A DNA stretch of 12,778 bases, taken from contig DGRZ01000021.1 in assembly GCA_002391195.1 (NCBI GenBank), positions 1-12,778 of the forward strand, given 5' to 3'. A program made the translations under genes and the position numbers. The notes beneath the pieces are model-generated. The model made no database searches. It was given only the letters and a program-made list of their open reading frames with translations, and was not told the origin of the DNA. Positions within the stretch are counted from its first letter, which is position 1. The number at the start of each line of letters is the position of its first letter. Below are positions 1-5,777 of this stretch, piece after piece. This DNA is from Fibrobacter sp. UBA4375. GTDB lineage: Bacteria; Fibrobacterota; Fibrobacteria; Fibrobacterales; Fibrobacteraceae.

Positions 1-412
1 CGCCCATCACAAAGGAGCTGAGCTTGCGGGCATCGGCGTCGGAGAAAACCACCTCGATGTCGGAGGTATAGGACTTGGCTACCGTGAGGAGCATGCTCTT
101 GACGGTGGATTCGTCCAGGGACTTCTCCACCTCGAGGTTCAACAGGTCCATAATCATCTTTTCGAGATTCTTGCCTACCGAAAGCAAAAGGTCGCGGGCG
201 GACTGTTCAAGAGTGCGTTCGCTACGTTCCGTGAACGCTTCGGCGTCCTTGTCAGCCTTTTCCAGACGGGCGGACGCTTCGGCCTCGGCAGCCTTCACGA
301 TATCGGCCGCCTTTTCCTTGGCCTTGGCAATGATAGCCGCCGCCTCGTTTTCTGCTTTATCGACAGCATCTTTCTGGATGCGTTCCATAAGGTATTGCAA
401 GTCTTCTGCCAT
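1..412 (-). CDS. atpE: V-type ATP synthase subunit E, N-terminal part (cut by window edge)
   Basis: The minus strand is open from an ATG at 412 to the window edge, giving 137 residues that begin MAEDLQYLMERIQ. Residues 1-75 are a long Ala/Glu/Lys-rich helix (for example AAAIIAKAKEKAADIV), as expected for the peripheral-stalk helix of V/A-type subunit E. From about residue 75 the protein becomes more globular (LLLSVGKNLEKMIMDLL, then SYTSDIEVVFSDADARKL), which fits the start of the C-terminal domain that contacts the catalytic head. A GGAG Shine-Dalgarno sequence at 419-422 supports this start. Subunit E links the cytoplasmic A3B3 head to the membrane sector, and it is often first in bacterial V-ATPase operons, so A, B, D, I and K genes would be expected beyond the edge. 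The F-type b subunit has a similar helix, but no N-terminal membrane segment is present here, which argues against it. Confidence 0.75.
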   Translation of the reverse strand, partial: MAEDLQYLMERIQKDAVDKAENEAAAIIAKAKEKAADIVKAAEAEASARLEKADKDAEAFTERSERTLEQSARDLLLSVGKNLEKMIMDLLNLEVEKSLDESTVKSMLLTVAKSYTSDIEVVFSDADARKLSSFVMG

Positions 413-439
413 ATATATCTCCAATTACATATAAACGCT

Positions 440-577
440 AAAAACGCCCCAAAAAAGGCATTTTTGGTCTTTGCTGTTAGGAATATACAAGTAAATTTCG
501 AAAAAAGTCCAAAAAAATGGCAAAAAAAGCGAAAAAAAATTTTTTCCTGCAAAAAACGGGAAAAAAACAGGACAAAA
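440..577. other. Phased A-tracts, predicted intrinsically curved DNA
   Basis: Runs of five to eight A begin at 440, 451, 501, 511, 522, 532, 551 and 561. T runs lie at 461-465 and 540-545, and a short A run at 574-577. Starts are spaced 10 to 11 bp apart, or about twice that, so the tracts repeat in phase with the DNA helix. Such phasing is known to bend DNA. The densest part (501-567) lies immediately upstream of the candidate ATPase promoter on the minus strand, where it could act as a curved UP-like region. This part of the 413-741 gap holds no coding sequence I can support. Confidence 0.6.
482..512 (-). promoter_or_regulatory. Candidate promoter of the V-ATPase operon
   Basis: On the minus strand a TATATT box (482-487) is one base from the TATAAT consensus. 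A weak TTGGAC (507-512) lies 19 bp upstream, which is longer than usual. Transcription would start near 475 and leave a leader of about 60 nt before the ATG at 412. That leader contains a small hairpin, CCAAAAA/TTTTTGG, at 449-455/461-467. The box lies beside a run of phased A-tracts (501-567), a typical place for curved upstream DNA. The motif match is modest, so this is only a candidate. Confidence 0.3.
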
Positions 578-632
578 CGGCGATAAATTGCCGTAAAAGG
601 TCGTTTGTAAATAGCTTTTTACATTATTTGAC

Positions 633-703
633 GGGGGACGCCTCCCCCTCGGCCGAGCCGCGCTCGACCTACCCCCTCCCCTAGGGGGTTTACCCCTAAA
701 ACC
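633..703. repeat. Cluster of GC-rich hairpins between the Mur ligase and ATPase genes
   Basis: Several inverted repeats follow one another. GGGGGA/TCCCCC (633-638/643-648) has a 4-nt loop. CTCGGCCGAG (648-657) is a perfect palindrome. CGAGC/GCTCG (654-658/662-666) has a 3-nt loop. ACCCCC/GGGGGT (671-676/684-689) has a 7-nt loop. An alternative pairing across 682-698 (TAGGGG/CCCCTA on the minus strand) competes with the last one. The cluster lies 40-110 nt downstream of the Mur ligase stop on the transcribed strand. It could protect the 3' end or stop transcription, but no hairpin is followed by a clear U-run on the minus strand, so it is not a textbook intrinsic terminator. Confidence 0.5.
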
Positions 704-741
704 CCAAAGACAGAAAAAAAATGTTTATTCCGGATGAGGGC

Positions 742-2151
742 TCACCGGTTTTCGAGAAGTTTCTGCACGGATTGCGCGAACTTCTCCAGACTCGGGTCTC
801 TCGCCCCCATCAGCAAAATTGTGTCGCCGGGCTGGGCGTATTCCACCATTTTCTTGGCGCATTCGTTGCGGTCAGCGATGTAGATGGCTTCGCAACCCTT
901 GAGGAGCAGATCATCGGCAAGGTCACCGGCGCTGATGTCGCGGGTGACGGTGCCGCCTGCATAGTAGATCTGGCTGAAGAACATCACGTCGTTTTCACGG
1001 TCGTCGTCAAAGTCCTTGGGGCGGAGCGTCTTCGCGATAAATTCCACAAGGTCTTTGCGGAGGAATCGCGTCGGGCCAAAGCCATGCGGCTGGAACCAGG
1101 CGATAACGCGGCCCTCGGTAAAGTCCTGGGCGCTCTTGATGCTGGCGGCAATTTTTGCCGGATTATGCGCGAAGTCATCCACCAGAGTCACGCCGTTGAA
1201 GGTCCCTAAAATCTGGTGACGGCGGAACACGCCGGGGAATGTCGCAAGGGCGTCGGCGCAAGTATGGAGCGTTACTCCTGCGCGGAGTGCGGCGGCCGTT
1301 GCGGCCAAGGCGTTTTCCATATTGTGCTTACCCGGGAGCGGCACCACGAACTTCACAAGTTCTGCATTGTGGCGCACACGGAACTGAATGGACGTGCCGA
1401 CTGACTTGAAGTCCGTGCCCTGCACGCCTACGTAATTTTCGAAGCCAAAATCGAATTCGCGACCGGCGCTAAACTTCTTGGCCAGCGGATGCGCATCGTT
1501 TACAATCAGGATCTTGCCGTTATCAAGAATGTTGTGGCTGAACTTGAGGAAGATTTCCTGGAGTTCGTCCATTTCCTTGTGGTCCTTATCGACATTCAGA
1601 ATCAAGCCGATTTCGGGTTCGTAGCGCACCAGCGTTCCGTCGCTTTCATCTGCTTCGACCACGAGCCACTGCCCCTTGCCCGACACGGCGTTACCGATCT
1701 TGCCTTCTTTCTGCAAGTTCACGAGGCCCGCCCCCGTCATCACCGACGGCTGGAGGCCCGCATATTGCAAAATGTGGTAAATCATGGCGGTCACGGTGGA
1801 CTTTCCGCTGGTGCCCGAAACGGCGATGGTCTTCGCCTCTTTAGAAATCTTAGCGAGCATTTCGCTGCGGTGCATCACCGGGATTCCCAGTTCCTTGGCG
1901 CGCTTGAGGTCCGGGTTCGTATCTTCGATGGCGGTACTCACCACCACTGCAGAGAGGCCCGCGACAACGCCCGAGCCGTCTTGCGGAAAACACTTGACGC
2001 CACATTCTTCAAGCTGAGTCATGACCAGCGGCTTTTCTGCCGCACCGAACTGGCGGTCCGAACCGCTAATAGAAACACCCTTGCCAACCAAATACTGGGC
2101 GATGGCACTCATGCCTACGCCCGCTACACCGATAAAAAAGTAAGATTCCAT
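742..2151 (-). CDS. MurC/Mpl-like Mur ligase family protein
   Basis: The 469-residue protein has the three-domain Mur ligase layout. The N-terminal Rossmann part opens FFIGVAGVGMSAIAQYL with GSD at 30-32, typical of MurC and Mpl. The ATP-binding centre has a P-loop GTSGKST (113-119), EADESDG (166-172), DKDH (188-191) and PGKHNMEN (273-280). The C-terminal domain has RRH (310-312), DDFAHNP (325-331) and LLMGARDP (446-453). These enzymes use ATP to join UDP-N-acetylmuramate to L-alanine (MurC) or to recycled murein tripeptide (Mpl) in the cytoplasm. Canonical MurC and Mpl have GTHGKT and an H-H-P motif, so the Ser at 115 and Asn at 330 are departures and the exact substrate is open. It may be a paralogue beside a normal murC elsewhere. 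No clear Shine-Dalgarno precedes the ATG, but the start matches the family N-terminus. Confidence 0.8.
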   Translation of the reverse strand: MESYFFIGVAGVGMSAIAQYLVGKGVSISGSDRQFGAAEKPLVMTQLEECGVKCFPQDGSGVVAGLSAVVVSTAIEDTNPDLKRAKELGIPVMHRSEMLAKISKEAKTIAVSGTSGKSTVTAMIYHILQYAGLQPSVMTGAGLVNLQKEGKIGNAVSGKGQWLVVEADESDGTLVRYEPEIGLILNVDKDHKEMDELQEIFLKFSHNILDNGKILIVNDAHPLAKKFSAGREFDFGFENYVGVQGTDFKSVGTSIQFRVRHNAELVKFVVPLPGKHNMENALAATAAALRAGVTLHTCADALATFPGVFRRHQILGTFNGVTLVDDFAHNPAKIAASIKSAQDFTEGRVIAWFQPHGFGPTRFLRKDLVEFIAKTLRPKDFDDDRENDVMFFSQIYYAGGTVTRDISAGDLADDLLLKGCEAIYIADRNECAKKMVEYAQPGDTILLMGARDPSLEKFAQSVQKLLENR

Positions 2152-2197
2152 GACAAATAATGTAGAAATTAACTGTTAATAAAAAATTAAGCAAGAA

Positions 2198-2235
2198 GAT
2201 CCTTCGACTCGTTTCACTCGCTCAGGATGACACAC
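2198..2235. repeat. Dispersed GATCCT...AGGATGACAC element, copy 1
   Basis: GATCCT (2198-2203) and AGGATGACAC (2224-2233) bracket a 20-nt core that contains CTCG twice (2208-2211 and 2217-2220). The ends ATCCT and AGGAT pair, but the core pairs poorly. The same bracketing ends recur at 12363-12388 around a different, perfectly paired core. Both copies are followed at once by heptad-periodic sequence. It lies between divergently transcribed genes. No function is visible. Confidence 0.5.
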
Positions 2236-2284
2236 TTACAATTTCACATTACACATTACACACTACACACCTCCCCCCTCCCCC
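2236..2284. repeat. Heptad-periodic array 1 (C-rich arm only)
   Basis: Seven consecutive 7-mers can be read: TTACAAT, TTCACAT, TACACAT, TACACAC, TACACAC, CTCCCCC and CTCCCCC. The tract contains no G. It ends 52 nt before the dehydrogenase start codon and follows the dispersed element at 2198-2235. The period matches the arrays at 3619-3714, 5618-5684, 10232-10406 and 12408-12449. Confidence 0.6.
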
Positions 2285-2291
2285 ATTTTTT

Positions 2292-2297
2292 TATATT
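2292..2297 (+). promoter_or_regulatory. Candidate -10 box for the polyamine genes
   Basis: TATATT follows a T-run (2286-2292) and would place the transcription start near 2304, with a leader of about 33 nt. No recognisable -35 lies 16-18 bp upstream, because that region is the C-rich heptad array. Confidence 0.3.
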
Positions 2298-2336
2298 AAT
2301 ACCACTACAAACACCTTTACGAGGAATAAACAAAAA

Positions 2337-3611
2337 ATGGCAAGAGCATTGATTATCGGTTGTGGCGCTGTCGCCACGGTTGCTATCAAGAAGTGCTGCA
2401 CGGCAAGCGAAGTGTTCAGCGAAATCTGCATCGCTAGCCGCCACCGCGAAAACTGCGAAAAGTTGGCACAGGAACTGCGCCCGAACACGAAGACGGTCAT
2501 CACGACTGCCGCCGTGGATGCGGACAAGGCCGAAAATGTCTCTAAGCTCATCAAGGAATACAAGCCCGACCTGGTGATGAACATCGCGCTCCCGTACCAG
2601 GACCTCGCCATCATGGACGCCTGCCTCGAATGCGGCGTGAACTACATGGATACGGCGAACTACGAGCCCGAAAACATCGACGATCCGGAATGGCGCAAGG
2701 TCTACGACAAGCGCGTGAAGGAACAGGGCTTCAGCGCCTACTTCGACTACAGCTGGCAGTGGGCTTACAAGGAAAAGTTTGAAAAGGCCGGCCTCACGGC
2801 GTTGCTCGGCTCGGGCTTTGACCCGGGTGTTTCCCAGGCCTACTGCGCCTACGCTTTGAAGCACCAGTTCGATACCATCGAAGAAATCGACATCCTCGAC
2901 TGCAACGGCGGCGATCACGGCTACAAGTTCGCGACGAACTTCAACCCCGAAATCAACCTGCGCGAAGTTTCCGCTCCGGGCAGCTACTGGGACACCGACG
3001 AAAACGGCAAGGGCCATTGGGTCGAAATCCCGGCCATGAGCATCAAACGCGAATACGTGTTTGACGAAGTGGGCAAGAAGGACATGTATCTGCTGCACCA
3101 CGAAGAAATCGAATCGCTGGCCCAGAACATTCCGGGCGTAAAACGCATCCGTTTCTTCATGACGTTTGGCCAGAGCTACCTCGACCACATGCGCTGCCTC
3201 GAAGACGTGGGTATGCTCAGCACCCAGCCCATCAAGTTCCAGGGCCAGGACATCGTTCCTATCCAGTTCTTGAAGGCCCTCCTTCCGGACCCGGCAAGCC
3301 TCGGCCCCCGCACCGTCGGTAAGACGAACATCGGTTGCATTTTCAAGGGCACCAAGGATGGCAAGCCGAAGACTTACTATTTGTACAACGTTTGCGACCA
3401 CCAGGAATGCTACAAGGAACTGGGCAGCCAGGCGATTGCCTACACGACTGGCGTTCCGGCTATGTGCGGCGCCATGATGGTGCTCACCGGCAAGTGGAAC
3501 AAGCCGGGCGTGCATACCGTGGAAGAATTTGACCCGGATCCGTTCATGGAAGCCCTCACCAAGTACGGCCTCCCGTGGAAGGAAAACTTCAACCCTGTTC
3601 TCGTTGACTAG
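2337..3611 (+). CDS. Carboxynorspermidine/carboxyspermidine dehydrogenase (saccharopine dehydrogenase family)
   Basis: The 424-residue protein starts with a Rossmann fold (MARALIIGCGAVATVAIKKC) and keeps family features: IALPYQDLAIMDACLECGVNYMDTA (split here as IALPYQDLAIMDAC and GVNYMDTA, about residues 83-104), LGSGFDPGVSQAYCAYA, and a C-terminal GVPAMCGAMMVLTGKW. Length and order fit the bacterial carboxy(nor)spermidine dehydrogenase branch rather than fungal saccharopine reductase. The enzyme condenses L-aspartate semialdehyde with putrescine or diaminopropane using NADPH, in the cytoplasm. Shine-Dalgarno GAGGA (2321-2325) lies 11 nt upstream of the ATG. speA follows in the same direction after 107 nt, which supports a polyamine role. 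The decarboxylase that completes the route is not in the window. The substrate preference between putrescine and diaminopropane cannot be read from sequence alone. Confidence 0.85.
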   Translation: MARALIIGCGAVATVAIKKCCTASEVFSEICIASRHRENCEKLAQELRPNTKTVITTAAVDADKAENVSKLIKEYKPDLVMNIALPYQDLAIMDACLECGVNYMDTANYEPENIDDPEWRKVYDKRVKEQGFSAYFDYSWQWAYKEKFEKAGLTALLGSGFDPGVSQAYCAYALKHQFDTIEEIDILDCNGGDHGYKFATNFNPEINLREVSAPGSYWDTDENGKGHWVEIPAMSIKREYVFDEVGKKDMYLLHHEEIESLAQNIPGVKRIRFFMTFGQSYLDHMRCLEDVGMLSTQPIKFQGQDIVPIQFLKALLPDPASLGPRTVGKTNIGCIFKGTKDGKPKTYYLYNVCDHQECYKELGSQAIAYTTGVPAMCGAMMVLTGKWNKPGVHTVEEFDPDPFMEALTKYGLPWKENFNPVLVD

Positions 3612-3618
3612 AGTAAGA

Positions 3619-3714
3619 GGGACTAGAGACTAGGATCTAGAGATTAGTGATTTTATTCTAACCCCTAAATCCTAGATCCCAAATCCTAGATCCTAACCCC
3701 TAAATCCTAGATCC
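3619..3714. repeat. Heptad-periodic array 2, two opposed arms, between dehydrogenase and speA
   Basis: The left arm reads GGGACTA, GAGACTA, GGATCTA, GAGATTA (3619-3646) and begins 8 nt after the upstream stop codon. After a 12-nt spacer the right arm reads TAACCCC, TAAATCC, TAGATCC, CAAATCC, TAGATCC, TAACCCC, TAAATCC, TAGATCC (3659-3714) and ends 4 nt before the speA ATG. The left arm read on the other strand (TAATCTC, TAGATCC, TAGTCTC, TAGTCCC) is the same kind of heptad, so the arms can pair. For example TAGGATCTAG at 3631-3640 is complementary to 3686-3695 and, nearly adjoining the start codon, to 3707-3716. Confidence 0.75.
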
Positions 3715-3718
3715 TAAT

Positions 3719-5617
3719 ATGAAAAAATGGCGCATTGACGATTCCCGTGACTTGTACAACGTCAAGGGTTGGGGCGTGAACTTCTTCGACATCAACGAGA
3801 AGGGTCACGCAACGGTTCACCCGCTCAAGGAAGGCGGTCCGGACATCGACCTGTACGACCTGGTGCAGGAACTTTCGCTTCGCGACGTCTCTACCCCCAT
3901 GCTGCTCCGTTTCCCGGATATCCTGGACAGCCGCATCGAGAAGATCAACGAGTGCTTCAACAAGTCCCGCAAGGAATACGGCTTCAAGGGCAGTTACTAC
4001 AGCATTTTCCCCATCAAGGTGAACCAGCAGCGCGCGGTCCTTGAAGAGGTGGTGCGCCACGGCAAAAAATTCAACATCGGTCTCGAGGCCGGTTCCAAGC
4101 CCGAACTCCACGCGGTGCTTGCCAACATGGACAACCCCGACGCCCTCATCATCTGCAACGGCTACAAGGACGAGGACTTTATTGAGCTCGCTCTCCTCGC
4201 GCAGAAGATGGGCAAGAAGATTTTCATCGTCGTCGAGAAGATGAACGAGCTCCATTTGGTGGTGGAACTTTCCCGCCGCATCGGAGTGCGCCCCAACATC
4301 GGCATCCGCATCAAGCTGGCAAGTTCCGGCAGCGGCAAGTGGGAAGAATCAGGCGGATACCACAGCAAGTTCGGCCTCAACAGTTCCGAACTCCTGGAAG
4401 CGCTGGACTACATCAAGGAAGAGAAAATGGAAGACTGCATGAAGCTCATCCATTTCCACCTGGGTAGCCAGATTACGCATATCCGTAACATCAAGAACGG
4501 CCTACGCGAAATTTCGCAGTTCTACATCCAGATTCGCAAGATGGGCATGAACCTGGAATTCGTGGACGTGGGCGGCGGCCTCGGCGTCGACTACGACGGC
4601 ACCCGCAGCACCAACGCGAGCTCCGTGAACTACTCCATCCAGGAATACGCCAACGACGTGGTATACGCGCTTTACGAGGCCTGCGAAGAGGTGAACCTCC
4701 CCCACCCGAACATCATCGCGGAATCGGGCCGCGCCCTTTCGGCACACCATTCCATTCTGGTGTTCAACATTCTGGAAACGGCGAGCCAGGCCTTCTTTGA
4801 CGACGAGGAACATGAGATTGGTGACGACGCTCCCGATGCGCTGAAGGACCTCTACGGAATCTACAAGGGACTTTCCCCCAAGAACCTGCTGGAAAGCTGG
4901 CACGATGCCATGCAGCTGAACGACGACGTGCTGAGCGGTTTCAAGGTGGGCGACTACGACCTGCCCACCCGCGCCATGAGCGAACGCCTGTTCTGGAGCA
5001 TCGCCCGCGAGGTGAACCAGATTGCATCTGAACTGCGCCACCCGCCTTACGAACTGGCGGAACTCCCGCGCCTTTTGGCCGAAAAGTACTTCGGCAACTT
5101 CAGCCTTTTCCAGAGCCTGCCCGACAGCTGGGCCATCGACCAGATTTTCCCGGTGATGCCAATCCAGCGCCTGGACGAGGAACCTACGGTGGAGACCACC
5201 ATCCAGGACGTGACCTGCGACAGCGACGGAAAGATTGCGCTCTTTATCCGAGGCGGCGACGTGAGCCACACGCTCCCGCTCCACAAGCTCAAGAAGAACG
5301 AGCCCTACTACATCGCTGTGTACCTCGTGGGTGCCTACCAGGAAATCCTCGGCGACCTGCACAACCTCTTCGGTGACACAAACGCCGTCCACATCGTCTG
5401 TAACGACCAGGGCGGCTACGAAATCGAGAAGGTCATCGACGGCGAATCCGTGGAAGACGTGCTGGACTACGTGAACTTCAGCGACAAGGCCCTGGTCCGC
5501 AACATGGAAAACTGGGTGACCCGCTCCGTGAAGGAAGGGAAAATCAGCCTGCAAGAAGGCAAGGAATTCCTGAACATCTACCGCAGCGGCCTGTACGGGT
5601 ACACGTATCTGGAGTAA
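3719..5617 (+). CDS. speA: Biosynthetic arginine decarboxylase (PLP-dependent)
   Basis: The 632-residue protein matches SpeA throughout. It opens WRIDDSRDLYNVKGWG, then has FDINEKGH. The PLP-binding lysine is K100 in FPIKVNQQ. The barrel motifs HLGSQI and FVDVGGGLGVDYDG follow, then IIAESGRAL. The catalytic cysteine from the partner subunit is C500 in TCDSDGKI. Length is normal for the family (about 630-660). It converts L-arginine to agmatine and CO2 in the cytoplasm, the first step of one putrescine route. It lies downstream of the carboxy(nor)spermidine dehydrogenase. The N-terminus aligns with the family at this ATG, yet no Shine-Dalgarno is present: the 20 nt upstream are heptad repeat. 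Initiation here is therefore probably Shine-Dalgarno-independent. Confidence 0.95.
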   Translation: MKKWRIDDSRDLYNVKGWGVNFFDINEKGHATVHPLKEGGPDIDLYDLVQELSLRDVSTPMLLRFPDILDSRIEKINECFNKSRKEYGFKGSYYSIFPIKVNQQRAVLEEVVRHGKKFNIGLEAGSKPELHAVLANMDNPDALIICNGYKDEDFIELALLAQKMGKKIFIVVEKMNELHLVVELSRRIGVRPNIGIRIKLASSGSGKWEESGGYHSKFGLNSSELLEALDYIKEEKMEDCMKLIHFHLGSQITHIRNIKNGLREISQFYIQIRKMGMNLEFVDVGGGLGVDYDGTRSTNASSVNYSIQEYANDVVYALYEACEEVNLPHPNIIAESGRALSAHHSILVFNILETASQAFFDDEEHEIGDDAPDALKDLYGIYKGLSPKNLLESWHDAMQLNDDVLSGFKVGDYDLPTRAMSERLFWSIAREVNQIASELRHPPYELAELPRLLAEKYFGNFSLFQSLPDSWAIDQIFPVMPIQRLDEEPTVETTIQDVTCDSDGKIALFIRGGDVSHTLPLHKLKKNEPYYIAVYLVGAYQEILGDLHNLFGDTNAVHIVCNDQGGYEIEKVIDGESVEDVLDYVNFSDKALVRNMENWVTRSVKEGKISLQEGKEFLNIYRSGLYGYTYLE

Positions 5618-5684
5618 TTCGGATTTCGGAGTTCGGATTTCGGAATTATTTAACTAGAAAAAAATTCCTAATTCATCATTCAAA
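5618..5684. repeat. Heptad-periodic array 3, downstream of speA
   Basis: Four tandem heptads TTCGGAT, TTCGGAG, TTCGGAT, TTCGGAA (5618-5645) start at the base after the speA stop codon. After an AT-rich spacer come ATTCCTA, ATTCATC, ATTCAAA (5664-5684). The innermost units pair: GGAATT (5642-5647) with AATTCC (5663-5668). The opposed G-type and C-type arms repeat the design at 3619-3714, with a different heptad sequence. No U-run follows, so it is not an ordinary intrinsic terminator. Confidence 0.65.
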
Positions 5685-5706
5685 AAGATCCTTTCTTAAT
5701 TTTTAC

Positions 5707-5712
5707 TATAAT
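5707..5712 (+). promoter_or_regulatory. Candidate -10 box of the pectinase gene
   Basis: A perfect TATAAT hexamer follows a T-rich stretch (5692-5704). Transcription would start near 5719, giving a leader of about 59 nt. No good -35 is visible at 16-18 bp. Because the box is perfect and the gene is preceded by a repeat array, independent transcription of this gene is plausible. Confidence 0.45.
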
Positions 5713-5743
5713 TACGAATGGGTAAAGAGGTGTGAAAGGGATG

Positions 5744-5765
5744 TTCCCGTAAATTTTCTCGGGAA
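5744..5765 (+). promoter_or_regulatory. Leader hairpin overlapping the pectinase ribosome binding site
   Basis: TTCCCG (5744-5749) and CGGGAA (5760-5765) form a perfect 6-bp stem with a 10-nt loop. The 3' arm overlaps the start of AAAAGG (5764-5769), the likely Shine-Dalgarno 8 nt before the ATG. Folding could partly mask the site, but this is inference from geometry only. Confidence 0.35.
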
Positions 5766-5777
5766 AAGGTTGGGTAA

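Noticed and set aside
75..434. 119-residue plus-strand frame at the left edge, Ser/Ala-rich
   Set aside because: It is the complement of the ATPase subunit E helix, whose minus-strand frame has a Shine-Dalgarno and a sensible product.
633..703. Classical intrinsic terminator of the Mur ligase gene
   Set aside because: Hairpins are strong, but the minus strand shows no U-run right after any of them.
2256..3515. 419-residue open frame on the minus strand
   Set aside because: It is fully antisense to the dehydrogenase. The protein is Val/Ala/Phe/His-rich without recognisable domains, as expected from the complement of a strongly codon-biased gene.
3659..3714. True telomere-like or replication-end sequence
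   Set aside because: The heptads resemble plant-type CCCTAAA telomere units, but they are internal, short, degenerate, lie between bacterial genes and occur at several loci.
4502..5554. 350-residue open frame on the minus strand
   Set aside because: It is antisense to speA, which has intact catalytic motifs across this region; the frame is a shadow of biased codon use.
5642..5668. Intrinsic terminator after speA
   Set aside because: The GGAATT/AATTCC stem is short and AT-rich with no following T-run.
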